From positions 1 to 8,834 of the forward strand of contig CAMOEP010000070.1 in NCBI GenBank assembly GCA_946612185.1: DNA of 8,834 bases, in the 5' to 3' direction. Positions 1-6,670 of this stretch are shown here, piece by piece (position 1 is the stretch's first letter; every line of letters begins with the position of its first letter). Under the pieces are notes generated by a model. It made no database searches, had not been told where the DNA came from, and saw nothing but the letters and a program-made list of their open reading frames with translations. The position numbers and the translations under genes are program-made. The stretch comes from an uncultured Ruminococcus sp. (GTDB lineage Bacteria; Bacillota; Clostridia; Oscillospirales; Ruminococcaceae).

Positions 1-67
1 GCTCTTGCAAGTGTAGGTTCGCCATATCAGGGGGAATTTTTAAGCTAAAAGTCTTTGGAAAGAGGGT

Positions 68-105
68 CTGGGAGGAAACCTTTCTTCAGAAAGGTTTCTT
101 CCCAG
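68..105. repeat. Long perfect-type hairpin downstream of the last gene
   Basis: A 17-bp inverted repeat has arms 68-84 and 89-105 around a TTCA loop, with one imperfect pair (74/99). That pair is a G-U wobble in plus-strand RNA and a C-A mismatch in minus-strand RNA. It lies about 40 nt after the YidC/TagF stop and could end that transcript. However, no solid T-run follows on either strand, only scattered TTT and TTTT at 46-60 read on the minus strand. The arm sequence resembles intergenic hairpin repeats that I associate with Ruminococcus-type genomes, but copy number cannot be judged from one window. Confidence 0.6.
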
Positions 106-145
106 TAGAGGCAGCCCGTACCAGGAAGAAAGCCGCAGGAGGAGG

Positions 146-2176
146 TCAGACCTTGCGCTCCAGGGACTTTATGATGTACTTGCCGCAGAGTATCTTGCTC
201 TTGCCGATATTATAGACGTGTTCGCTGAATACCCGGCTTATCTGCTCACGGTACTCCTCACGGCGGCTGAGCATATCGGTTATCTCCTCGCTGATATTAT
301 CCAGCTTATCCGGGTCAAGTGCCTTTCCAAGCTGGTCACGGAGGGCGATATTTATAGGCTTTGTCTTTATCTGCTCCCACTCAGGGTTCATGACCTTCAT
401 GGGGGTATTTATAAAGAGTATCGGGCGCTTTGTAACGAAAGCGTACTCCCATGAGATATCCGACCAGTCAGTGATGAGTATATCCGACTCCATAATAGGA
501 GAATTTGAGGAGAAGTCGGTCTGTATCTCAATATTCGGGCAGTCCTTGTACTTTTCCTTGAATACGTCGAATTTCTCAGGCTGGTGTCTTACCTGCTGGG
601 GGTGGGGGCGGAGAATTATCTGGTAATTGGTCTTTGAAAGCTCGTCCAGTATCTTCTCAGCGCACATATCAATGATATTATCCGGCTGCCATGAGGGAGC
701 AATGAGTATCTTGGGTACTTCATTCTCCTTATGCTCAGTGGATTCATACTCTTTAAGCAGCTTGTCGATAAGCGGATAACCTGTTTCTACAAGGCGCTTT
801 TTGGGGGTATTGTAAAGTTCTTCCGCATCTCTTATTTCCTGGAGAGTATCCGGGCCGGGGCAGAATACTGTATCATACCAGTTCAGCGCACCCTTTCTCA
901 GGGTCAATGCAACGCTTCCCATACCATGACTTACGAAAACGTACTCGATATCCTTGCGAACTCTTGAACGCTTGAGGTGATATTTCTCAAGGTCAGGCAC
1001 GGTCAGAAGGCACATACGGCAGTCAAGCTTCATGAAAAGCGGTACGAGGTACTGGTCAGAAGCAACGTAGTAGGAGCTTATCTGCTTGCGCTCGTCCTTG
1101 AAGATAACGTCGTTGGGGTCGCTGGTAACGTAGTGTATCTGTATATCCGAATGTTCGCATATATAGTCGATAATGTCCTCGAAGTACTTATAGAAACCGC
1201 TCTGCTCGGAGTAGATCATAAGCTGCATATCCTTTACCTCGAAGAAGCGCTGATAGTCAGCCTTCTCACGGGACTTGTACTGCTTATGTATCTTTTCCTT
1301 CTCGATACGCTGCTCATTGATCTTGTGCAGGTAGTCAAGGTCAACGTAATTCTGAGGCGGCATTACCACGTTAAGCAGGTACATTACCGGGATACCGAAC
1401 AGGTTTCCGAATATCCAGTACAGACCAACGCCGGCAGGAACGAGGAATGCGAAGTATGTGGAAAACGCAACCATTACTGCGGTAGTCAGGAACTTATTGA
1501 ATTTGCCCTGAGTTACCTGGAGGACGTTTATCTTGTTCTGTACCTCGCACAGAAGCCATGCGCTGACACCTGAAAGCAGGGGCACAAGCAGCAGGCTGAA
1601 GTTTTCCTTGAATGAGGGGCGCTGGCTCAGGTCAAAGCCGCAGAACTTCATATTCAGGCGGCCTACCTTGCTTATAACCTCAGAAAAATCGCCAGTGGGG
1701 AGGATACCCTCCTTGATGCGGTTGATTATCTCCACCTGGTAGGTATTGTCCTCAACGTTTGCCGCACCGATAAGTGATACCAGCCACTCACGCAGGTTAT
1801 CAACGATACTTGCGTCAATTCCCAATACATAGGAAAGCGGGCGGTAGATAACGTACACCAGACCAAGTACCAGTGGTATCTGCAAAAGCAGAGGCACGCT
1901 GCTTATCATGGGGTTATACTTATACTTTTTATAAAGGGCAAGGCGCTCATCAGCAAGCTTGTCCTTGTCGTCGATATACTTTATTTTAAGAGCATTTTCC
2001 TCCGGCATCATCTGCACCATTTTTATGGAATTTTTCTGAGTAAGCAGACTTAGTGGGAACAGGATTATCTTAGTCAGAAAAGTGAAGATGATAATGCTCC
2101 AGCCGTAGCTGTGTGTCAGTGCAAAACAGCCTCGCATTATCCAACCGAGGACTGCTCCGAGAGTCTTGATTATCAT
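146..2176 (-). CDS. YidC/Oxa1 insertase domain fused to CDP-glycerol glycerophosphotransferase (TagF-like) domain
   Basis: This is a 676-aa fusion. Residues 1 to about 275 are a YidC/Oxa1 membrane domain: an amphipathic N-terminus, TM1 at about 24-44 (with K36 where many homologues have the groove Arg, and FPLS at 40-43), a cytosolic hairpin with QKNSIKMVQMMPE (47-59), NPMISSVPLLLQIP (88-101) in TM2, then TMs near 192-211, 228-247 and 249-271. A charged linker (about 280-312) leads to a cytosolic TagF-like transferase, with HGMG at 417-420, ETGYPLID at 464-471, APSWQ at 493-497, RPHP at 523-526 and SDILITDWSD at 564-573. H417 and H525 correspond to the catalytic histidines of TagF. TagF enzymes move a polyol phosphate from a CDP-linked donor to a membrane acceptor and release CMP. 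A CMP-phosphonate donor is inferred from context. An in-frame TAG just upstream fixes the start. Confidence 0.92.
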   Translation of the reverse strand: MIIKTLGAVLGWIMRGCFALTHSYGWSIIIFTFLTKIILFPLSLLTQKNSIKMVQMMPEENALKIKYIDDKDKLADERLALYKKYKYNPMISSVPLLLQIPLVLGLVYVIYRPLSYVLGIDASIVDNLREWLVSLIGAANVEDNTYQVEIINRIKEGILPTGDFSEVISKVGRLNMKFCGFDLSQRPSFKENFSLLLVPLLSGVSAWLLCEVQNKINVLQVTQGKFNKFLTTAVMVAFSTYFAFLVPAGVGLYWIFGNLFGIPVMYLLNVVMPPQNYVDLDYLHKINEQRIEKEKIHKQYKSREKADYQRFFEVKDMQLMIYSEQSGFYKYFEDIIDYICEHSDIQIHYVTSDPNDVIFKDERKQISSYYVASDQYLVPLFMKLDCRMCLLTVPDLEKYHLKRSRVRKDIEYVFVSHGMGSVALTLRKGALNWYDTVFCPGPDTLQEIRDAEELYNTPKKRLVETGYPLIDKLLKEYESTEHKENEVPKILIAPSWQPDNIIDMCAEKILDELSKTNYQIILRPHPQQVRHQPEKFDVFKEKYKDCPNIEIQTDFSSNSPIMESDILITDWSDISWEYAFVTKRPILFINTPMKVMNPEWEQIKTKPINIALRDQLGKALDPDKLDNISEEITDMLSRREEYREQISRVFSEHVYNIGKSKILCGKYIIKSLERKV

Positions 2177-2199
2177 TATATTCTAACCCCCGCTGCACC

Positions 2200-2472
2200 T
2201 TAGTTTTCGTCATCATCGTCCAGAAGATCAGCAGCAGTTATCTCGTCCTTGCCGTCAGTACGCTCCTGCATAACGTCAGCCGGTGCAGCAGCCTCCTCAG
2301 CCTTGTCCTTCTTCTTGAAAGCTCTCTTGATCTTGGAGAAAAAGATACCGATGAAAGTACCGGCAGCGATAGCTACAGCAGCGCCGATCTGGATAATGTA
2401 GCTGGTGGTAGCAGGGTCGATGTAGCCTGCAATTGTCTTTGTGACGCATAGAGTTGAAATGATCTCGTTCAT
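2200..2472 (-). CDS. Small single-span membrane protein with GYIDPATTS motif
   Basis: This 90-aa protein has no named function that I recognise. A short N-terminal segment carries GYIDPATTS (16-24), which recalls small clostridial membrane proteins with a G-Y-(I/L)-D-P-(A/G)-T-x-S start found beside cell-surface polymer genes. One hydrophobic segment follows at about 25-46 (YIIQIGAAVAIAAGTFIGIFFS), then a strongly basic stretch KIKRAFKKKDK (47-57), then an acidic, alanine-rich tail ending DLLDDDDEN. The positive-inside rule puts the tail in the cytoplasm. The ATG is preceded by AAGGGA at about 9 nt. It is the first gene after an internal consensus promoter and lies 23 nt upstream of the YidC/TagF fusion, so a role as partner or regulator of that enzyme is a fair guess and no more. 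Confidence 0.82.
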   Translation of the reverse strand: MNEIISTLCVTKTIAGYIDPATTSYIIQIGAAVAIAAGTFIGIFFSKIKRAFKKKDKAEEAAAPADVMQERTDGKDEITAADLLDDDDEN

Positions 2473-2527
2473 TTTTTCAGTTCCCTTCTTATATTTACTT
2501 ATTCCGGCTCATACCAAGCCAAATTAA

Positions 2528-2556
2528 ATTATAACACAAAGGTCTGAACCTGTCAA
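2528..2556 (-). promoter_or_regulatory. Internal consensus sigma-A promoter for the membrane protein and YidC/TagF genes
   Basis: On the minus strand TTGACA (2556-2551) and TATAAT (2533-2528) have a spacing of exactly 17 bases. The expected start near 2521 leaves a leader of about 49 nt before the 90-aa gene. The -35 box sits in the loop, and most of the spacer in one arm, of the inverted repeat at 2539-2569. The same bases may therefore serve termination, operator binding and initiation. Confidence 0.87.
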
Positions 2557-2569
2557 CGGCTCAGACCTT
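2539..2569 (-). terminator. Hairpin after aepY, candidate intrinsic terminator or operator dyad
   Basis: Perfect 9-bp arms AAGGTCTGA (2539-2547) and TCAGACCTT (2561-2569) flank a 13-nt loop, starting 12 nt past the aepY stop. In minus-strand RNA the stem is followed by a weak U-rich run (UUUGUGUU), so termination is probably partial. It overlaps the next promoter and could instead be a binding site for a dimeric regulator. Confidence 0.6.
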
Positions 2570-2581
2570 GCGATTTTCAGA

Positions 2582-3706
2582 TTATTTCAATTTTCCTAAA
2601 TATTCCATAAAATTCTGCTTATTTTCAAGCGCTGTTGTGGTAGGTCTGCCGAGGTCAGCCCTTGCGCCGATGGAGCATTTTACCTCGATAAGTGAAAGGG
2701 TATTGCGCTCCTTTGCAGCTTTCAGTTCGCTGTCGAGTGCATCAAAGCTGTCAGCGCAGGCAGCGTACTCATAACCGCAAGCCTTAGCTGCCGCAACGAT
2801 ATCAAGACTTCCGGCAACAGTAGGCATACCTCCCACTGTTTCATGTGCGGAGTTATTGATGATGATATGCACCATATTAGCCGGCTTATTAGCGCCGATA
2901 ACAGCCATTGCACCCATGTGCATCAGTGCAGCGCCGTCGCCGTCGATGCACCATACCTTAGTTTCAGGCTTATTTATAGCGATGCCAAGTGCGATAGATG
3001 AACTGTGACCCATAGAGCCTACTGTCAGGAAATCGAACTGGTGACCCTGACCGTTAGCCTCTCTTATCTCGAAAAGCTCACGGCTTGCCTTACCTGTAGT
3101 GGAAACGATAGGGTCATCGCCTGTAACAGCGGTGATATGGCGGATTATCTCCTCACGGGACATGGTGTTATCGTTCTTGTATACCACCTTATTGTCGTAG
3201 CTTATAGCGCCCTTTCTTACAACGAAAGCCACACACTTGCCCTGTGCAAGGACTTTGCGGAAGTCCTCCATAACGGAGGTAAGTTCCTCCTCGGTAGTAT
3301 CCTTGCTTATGATGAAGGTCTTAACGTCCATATCCTCCATAAGCTTTACGGTAACTTCGCCCTGGTAGATGTGCTGAGGTTCGTCGTGAACGCCGGGTTC
3401 GCCTCTCCAGCCGATGATGAATACCGCAGGTATAGCGTATACCTTATCGCTGAGGAGTGAAGCAAGGGGGTTGATGATATTTCCCTCGCCGGAGTTCTGC
3501 ATATACACTACCGGTACTTTTCCTGTAGCCAGGTGGTATCCGGCAGCAAGTGCGGTACAGTTACCCTCGTTAGCGGCGATGATATGGCGCTTGGGGTCGA
3601 TACCCACGTTGTCCATAAGGTAGTCGCAGAGGGCTTTGAGCTGTGAATCGGGAACGCCGGTATAGAAATCAGCGCCGATTATATTTACAAGTGACTGAAC
3701 TTTCAC
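2582..3706 (-). CDS. aepY: Phosphonopyruvate decarboxylase (ThDP-dependent)
   Basis: This enzyme decarboxylates phosphonopyruvate to phosphonoacetaldehyde, the step that makes PEP mutase flux irreversible. The 374-aa length is normal for the family. The N-terminal half opens with GADFYTGVPDS (11-21), holds the cofactor-activating glutamate in AANEGN (E47), then GYHLATGKVPVVYMQNSGEGN (56-76). The C-terminal thiamine-diphosphate domain has GSMGHSSSIALG (230-241), the GDG...NN cofactor motif (256-258 and 284-285) and HETVGGMPT (288-296), all characteristic of phosphonopyruvate and sulfopyruvate decarboxylases. PEP mutase in the same operon decides for phosphonopyruvate. The start is GTG, with AAGGAGG 7 nt before it and overlapping the stop of the preceding gene. 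It is the last gene before an internal hairpin and a new promoter. Nothing looks missing from the active site. Confidence 0.96.
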   Translation of the reverse strand: MKVQSLVNIIGADFYTGVPDSQLKALCDYLMDNVGIDPKRHIIAANEGNCTALAAGYHLATGKVPVVYMQNSGEGNIINPLASLLSDKVYAIPAVFIIGWRGEPGVHDEPQHIYQGEVTVKLMEDMDVKTFIISKDTTEEELTSVMEDFRKVLAQGKCVAFVVRKGAISYDNKVVYKNDNTMSREEIIRHITAVTGDDPIVSTTGKASRELFEIREANGQGHQFDFLTVGSMGHSSSIALGIAINKPETKVWCIDGDGAALMHMGAMAVIGANKPANMVHIIINNSAHETVGGMPTVAGSLDIVAAAKACGYEYAACADSFDALDSELKAAKERNTLSLIEVKCSIGARADLGRPTTTALENKQNFMEYLGKLK

Positions 3707-3718
3707 GGCTGCCCCTCC

Positions 3719-4888
3719 TTACTTTGCAAGCTGAGGCTCGATGATATTGCTGATAATGAACTTAGCAGTATCGTCGATATCCTCAAAGGGAACGTTCTTA
3801 GGCAGAGTAACGCCGAAAGCCTTCTGAGCCTTTTCGATAAGAGCGTCGGTATAAGTCATAGTGCCGTTTTCGATCTTCTCGATACCGTCAAGGGCAAGTG
3901 ACTGGCGGTTCTTGCTTCTCATGTCGTCCATGTTGAAGAATGTCTGGTCGATGTCAGCGGTGAGGTTTGCGCCGTCAACAGCTACAGGATAGCCGCCTAT
4001 CTCACCGAATGCGCCGGGTGAGTAGAATACTTCCTTAGAGCCGGTTCTTACTGCACGGAGTATGCACTGGAGGATATCGAAGTTGCTGGAAGCGTTCATC
4101 ATATTTCTCTTAGCATCAACAGGCATAGAAATTACGCTCTTCTTGAGGATATCGTCCTGGTCGATGTCAAGGGTCTTTCCGCCGTACTGGACGGTCAGAA
4201 GCTGCTCTACGCCCTCATTCTGACCCTCCTTGCTGATAACAACGTCGTGGAAGTGTGCAGTAGCGATAGCCGCATTGATGTTCCAGAAGTCCTCGATGCC
4301 GTATTCCTTAGCAACTGCAAACTTTATTCTGGGCAGCAGGTGGTTAAGGTTGCCGCTTCCGAAGTCAGGTGCAGCAACGCCTGCGCTTTTCAGCCACGGG
4401 ATAGTGCCGTCTGAGTAGGAAGTATTTATAACGATAGCCTTGCAGTCAGCCTTCTCGTAAGCAAGCATGATATTGCGGATATACTTTACAGAAAGAGGTA
4501 TCCAGATACCGTATGCTCTTACGTTCTTCCAGGAGATAGAGCCGTACTTCAGACCGGCATAAACACGGCTTGTGTTAACGATGAAGTCAGGCTGGTACTT
4601 TTTCAGACACTCCGCAACGCTGTCAACGTTTTCCAGGTCTACACCGCCCTCAACGATAACGTTAGTGCGGTTCTGGCGGCGGATAAGTGATGCAACTCTT
4701 GCGATATTCACATCGCACTGCATCTTCTCAGCATTTCTGCCGGCAACGACAATTTCGATGCCCTCATCAGCAGTACTGAGCAGGTAGTCCAGCAGGTAGT
4801 TTCCCACGCTGCCCAGACCGATTATCATTATTCTTACCTTGCCGTTTTCGGCATGGGACTTGACCAGTTTCAGTTTTTCTTCAAGCAT
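3719..4888 (-). CDS. Divergent lactate/malate-dehydrogenase-like NAD(P)-dependent oxidoreductase
   Basis: I do not recognise a named family for this 389-aa protein, but its layout follows the lactate/malate dehydrogenase superfamily. A Rossmann motif GLGSVG lies at 24-29. PDFIVNTSRVY at 100-110 sits where those enzymes place the second nucleotide-contacting strand, VINTSYSDG at 153-161 matches the 'VxTNPVD' strand, and GSGNLNHLLPRIKF at 177-190 resembles the GSGT-LDxxRFR helix. GAFGEIGGYPVAVD near 292-305 resembles the C-terminal VYGxxDxxLGVP segment. R187 could be the substrate-binding Arg; the usual catalytic Asp position looks like Asn (N182), and H212/H214 are candidate catalytic histidines. 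It lies 12 nt upstream of aepY, so reduction of phosphonoacetaldehyde or phosphonopyruvate is a reasonable guess. A good SD (GGGGGAG, 7 nt) supports this start. A saccharopine-dehydrogenase-like label is an alternative. Confidence 0.72.
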   Translation of the reverse strand: MLEEKLKLVKSHAENGKVRIMIIGLGSVGNYLLDYLLSTADEGIEIVVAGRNAEKMQCDVNIARVASLIRRQNRTNVIVEGGVDLENVDSVAECLKKYQPDFIVNTSRVYAGLKYGSISWKNVRAYGIWIPLSVKYIRNIMLAYEKADCKAIVINTSYSDGTIPWLKSAGVAAPDFGSGNLNHLLPRIKFAVAKEYGIEDFWNINAAIATAHFHDVVISKEGQNEGVEQLLTVQYGGKTLDIDQDDILKKSVISMPVDAKRNMMNASSNFDILQCILRAVRTGSKEVFYSPGAFGEIGGYPVAVDGANLTADIDQTFFNMDDMRSKNRQSLALDGIEKIENGTMTYTDALIEKAQKAFGVTLPKNVPFEDIDDTAKFIISNIIEPQLAK

Positions 4889-4912
4889 TTTATTGCTCCC
4901 CCTTTTATTAAT

Positions 4913-5668
4913 TTAGAATTTTATCTTTGCAAAATCTGCGGTGGTATTGCAGTTTATCCACTCTTTCATGGTGATGACTTCTATCTCACCGCCTGTATCC
5001 TTAACGCTGTGGAAGTAGTTGTTCAGCACGATGAGGTTAGTTCCCTGATGTGCCTCCTCGCCCATTTCCCTTGCGATACTCAGCAGCCAGTCGCCGTCAT
5101 GGAGTTTCCATACCTGTGCGGAATTATATACCGCCGTAAAAGGCTCTTTTATTTCAAGTGCGCCGTGTGAGGTGTCATATATGTACTTGGGATAACCCTC
5201 TGTATCAAAGTAAAGCGCAACAGCTTTCTTTGCAAGGATAGGCTCGCAGTTTACGGTGATAACGTCGCTGTCTGCATTCTCGACCTTGCGGAAATCCTCA
5301 GTGCTGAAATAGAGATCGCCCTCAGCAAAGAGTATATCCTCGTAGCTGTCGCCTGTATTCATAAGTGCTTCAAGTCCCTTGTAGAGACTCCAGCCCGAAC
5401 CGTACTCGGCGTACTGCTTATTTTCAACAAGTATTATCTTCTCACGCAGTTCGTCCGTGAATACTGTCTCCACATACTCCTCGACAGTCTCCGTCATAAA
5501 TCCGGTAACGATAACGATGCGGTCGAAATTCTCAGCCAGTGTCACAAGGCGGTAAAGCAGGGTGTCCTCACGCTTGCCTGCGGTATATACACACTTTGGC
5601 AGCGGCGACGGAAGACTTGCGGCAAAACGTGTTGCCATACCAGCAACAGTAGTAATAAAAGCTCTCAT
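4913..5668 (-). CDS. Nucleotidyltransferase, LicC/PntC-like candidate phosphonate cytidylyltransferase
   Basis: This 251-aa protein has the NTP-transferase (GT-A-like) fold. The nucleotide-binding loop reads GMATRF at 10-15 with PK at 24-25 in place of the classical G-x-G-T-R...PK. The base-side segment NKQYAEYGSGWSL (83-95) and the metal-binding E-G-D (116-118, followed by LYFS) match LicC-type cytidylyltransferases that make CDP-choline. The C-terminal WINCNTTADF (237-246) is also typical of sugar or choline nucleotidyltransferases. PntC-type relatives activate 2-aminoethylphosphonate with CTP, so in this operon the likely reaction is CTP plus a small phosphonate giving a CMP-phosphonate. 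The substrate is inferred from context. Its start overlaps the SDR stop by one base and its own Shine-Dalgarno is weak (AAGAG), so it is probably translated by coupling. Sugar-1-phosphate or phosphocholine are alternative substrates. Confidence 0.85.
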   Translation of the reverse strand: MRAFITTVAGMATRFAASLPSPLPKCVYTAGKREDTLLYRLVTLAENFDRIVIVTGFMTETVEEYVETVFTDELREKIILVENKQYAEYGSGWSLYKGLEALMNTGDSYEDILFAEGDLYFSTEDFRKVENADSDVITVNCEPILAKKAVALYFDTEGYPKYIYDTSHGALEIKEPFTAVYNSAQVWKLHDGDWLLSIAREMGEEAHQGTNLIVLNNYFHSVKDTGGEIEVITMKEWINCNTTADFAKIKF

Positions 5669-6666
5669 CAGTTATTCTCTTTTCTGTACTCGATAATCAT
5701 ATCCAGACCCTCTGAAAGGCTTATCTCAGGCTTCCAGTCGGTGCGTGTGCGTATCTTCTCGGTAGAAAGTACTCGTCTTTCCGGGTCGGACTCACGATAG
5801 CCCTCGAATACTACCTCAGGGTCAGGCATACCAAGCTTTTCACCGATGAGCTTTACCAGGTCAAGGATAGATATTTCCTCATCTGTAGCTACGTTGTATA
5901 CAGTACCATCCAGGGCATCAGGGAATTCCAGAAGTCGCAGAACAGCGCCGCAGCTATCGTTATTATGGAGGAAGGTACGCTTGTTCTTTCTTGAATTCTC
6001 AAGCAGTACGACCTTTCCTGTAGTCACAAGGCTCTCAACGATGTGGGGCAGGATATGCTTTGCAAATCTCTCGTTACGGCTGTAAACGTTTGCAAAACGC
6101 AGAGATGCACCCTTGATAAGACCATTGTCAACAGCGTCTTTCATAAAGAACTCTGTCAGCAGCTTACCGGTTGCGTAGCTGGTTCTCTGGCTGTGTTCAG
6201 CGTCAGCCATAAGCAGGAAGTCGCTCTCCTTAACGCCGCCCTCAGCAAAGGACTGCATGGAGTATACCTCACTTGTGGAGCAGTTGATGTAAGCGTCTGC
6301 GCCTACTGCGATAGCCTGCTGGAGGAAAGTCCTCATGCCGGTAACGTTTGTATCGAAAGTGGTATTAACGTGGTAGAAGTACTCTGTATGAACAACAGCA
6401 GCGCAGTTGATATAGAATACCTTATCGTACTCTGCCTTCTTCTTCAAAACAAGGTACTGTATCTCAGCCATTTCAGCGGAGTTGTTTATATCGTACTCAT
6501 AGAAGATGAAGTTGGGGTCGTCAGCGATATCCGCAACAGTGTCCAGAGATGAGCAGAAAAAGTTATCGAAGCCGATAACAGTACCCTTGCCCTGTGTGAT
6601 TATCTGGCGGGAAAGCTCGTTTCCGGTCATGCCGGTAACGCCGCTAATAACGTATAATGCCTTCAT
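5668..6666 (-). CDS. NAD(P)-dependent epimerase/dehydratase (extended SDR family)
   Basis: This 332-aa extended short-chain dehydrogenase/reductase has a Rossmann glycine motif GVTGMTG at 9-15, an active-site Ser/Thr segment (CSTSEVYS, 129-136), and catalytic YxxxK as Y164-ATG-K168. The C-terminal half resembles nucleotide-sugar epimerases and dehydratases (RRVLSTEKIR, then W-KPEISLSEGL near 311-321). Relatives act on UDP-, dTDP- or CDP-linked sugars, but the substrate here is not apparent. In this operon it may act on a nucleotide-activated sugar that carries the phosphonate, or reduce an aldehyde intermediate. An in-frame ATG lies 48 nt upstream, inside the metallophosphoesterase gene. I chose the ATG at 6666 because it has AAAGGAG about 9 nt before it and starts exactly at the first beta strand. 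Its stop overlaps the next start by one base (TGATG), a sign of translational coupling. Confidence 0.88.
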   Translation of the reverse strand: MKALYVISGVTGMTGNELSRQIITQGKGTVIGFDNFFCSSLDTVADIADDPNFIFYEYDINNSAEMAEIQYLVLKKKAEYDKVFYINCAAVVHTEYFYHVNTTFDTNVTGMRTFLQQAIAVGADAYINCSTSEVYSMQSFAEGGVKESDFLLMADAEHSQRTSYATGKLLTEFFMKDAVDNGLIKGASLRFANVYSRNERFAKHILPHIVESLVTTGKVVLLENSRKNKRTFLHNNDSCGAVLRLLEFPDALDGTVYNVATDEEISILDLVKLIGEKLGMPDPEVVFEGYRESDPERRVLSTEKIRTRTDWKPEISLSEGLDMIIEYRKENN

Positions 6667-6670
6667 TATG

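Noticed and set aside
28..40. Promoter or gene start for something beyond position 1
   Set aside because: No pair of -35 and -10 boxes and no ribosome binding site with a start codon can be supported in bases 1-67 on either strand.
977..1573. 198-codon open frame on the plus strand opposite the YidC/TagF gene
   Set aside because: It has no recognisable motif and low-complexity, valine- and leucine-rich composition typical of antisense frames. It lies entirely within a strongly supported minus-strand gene.
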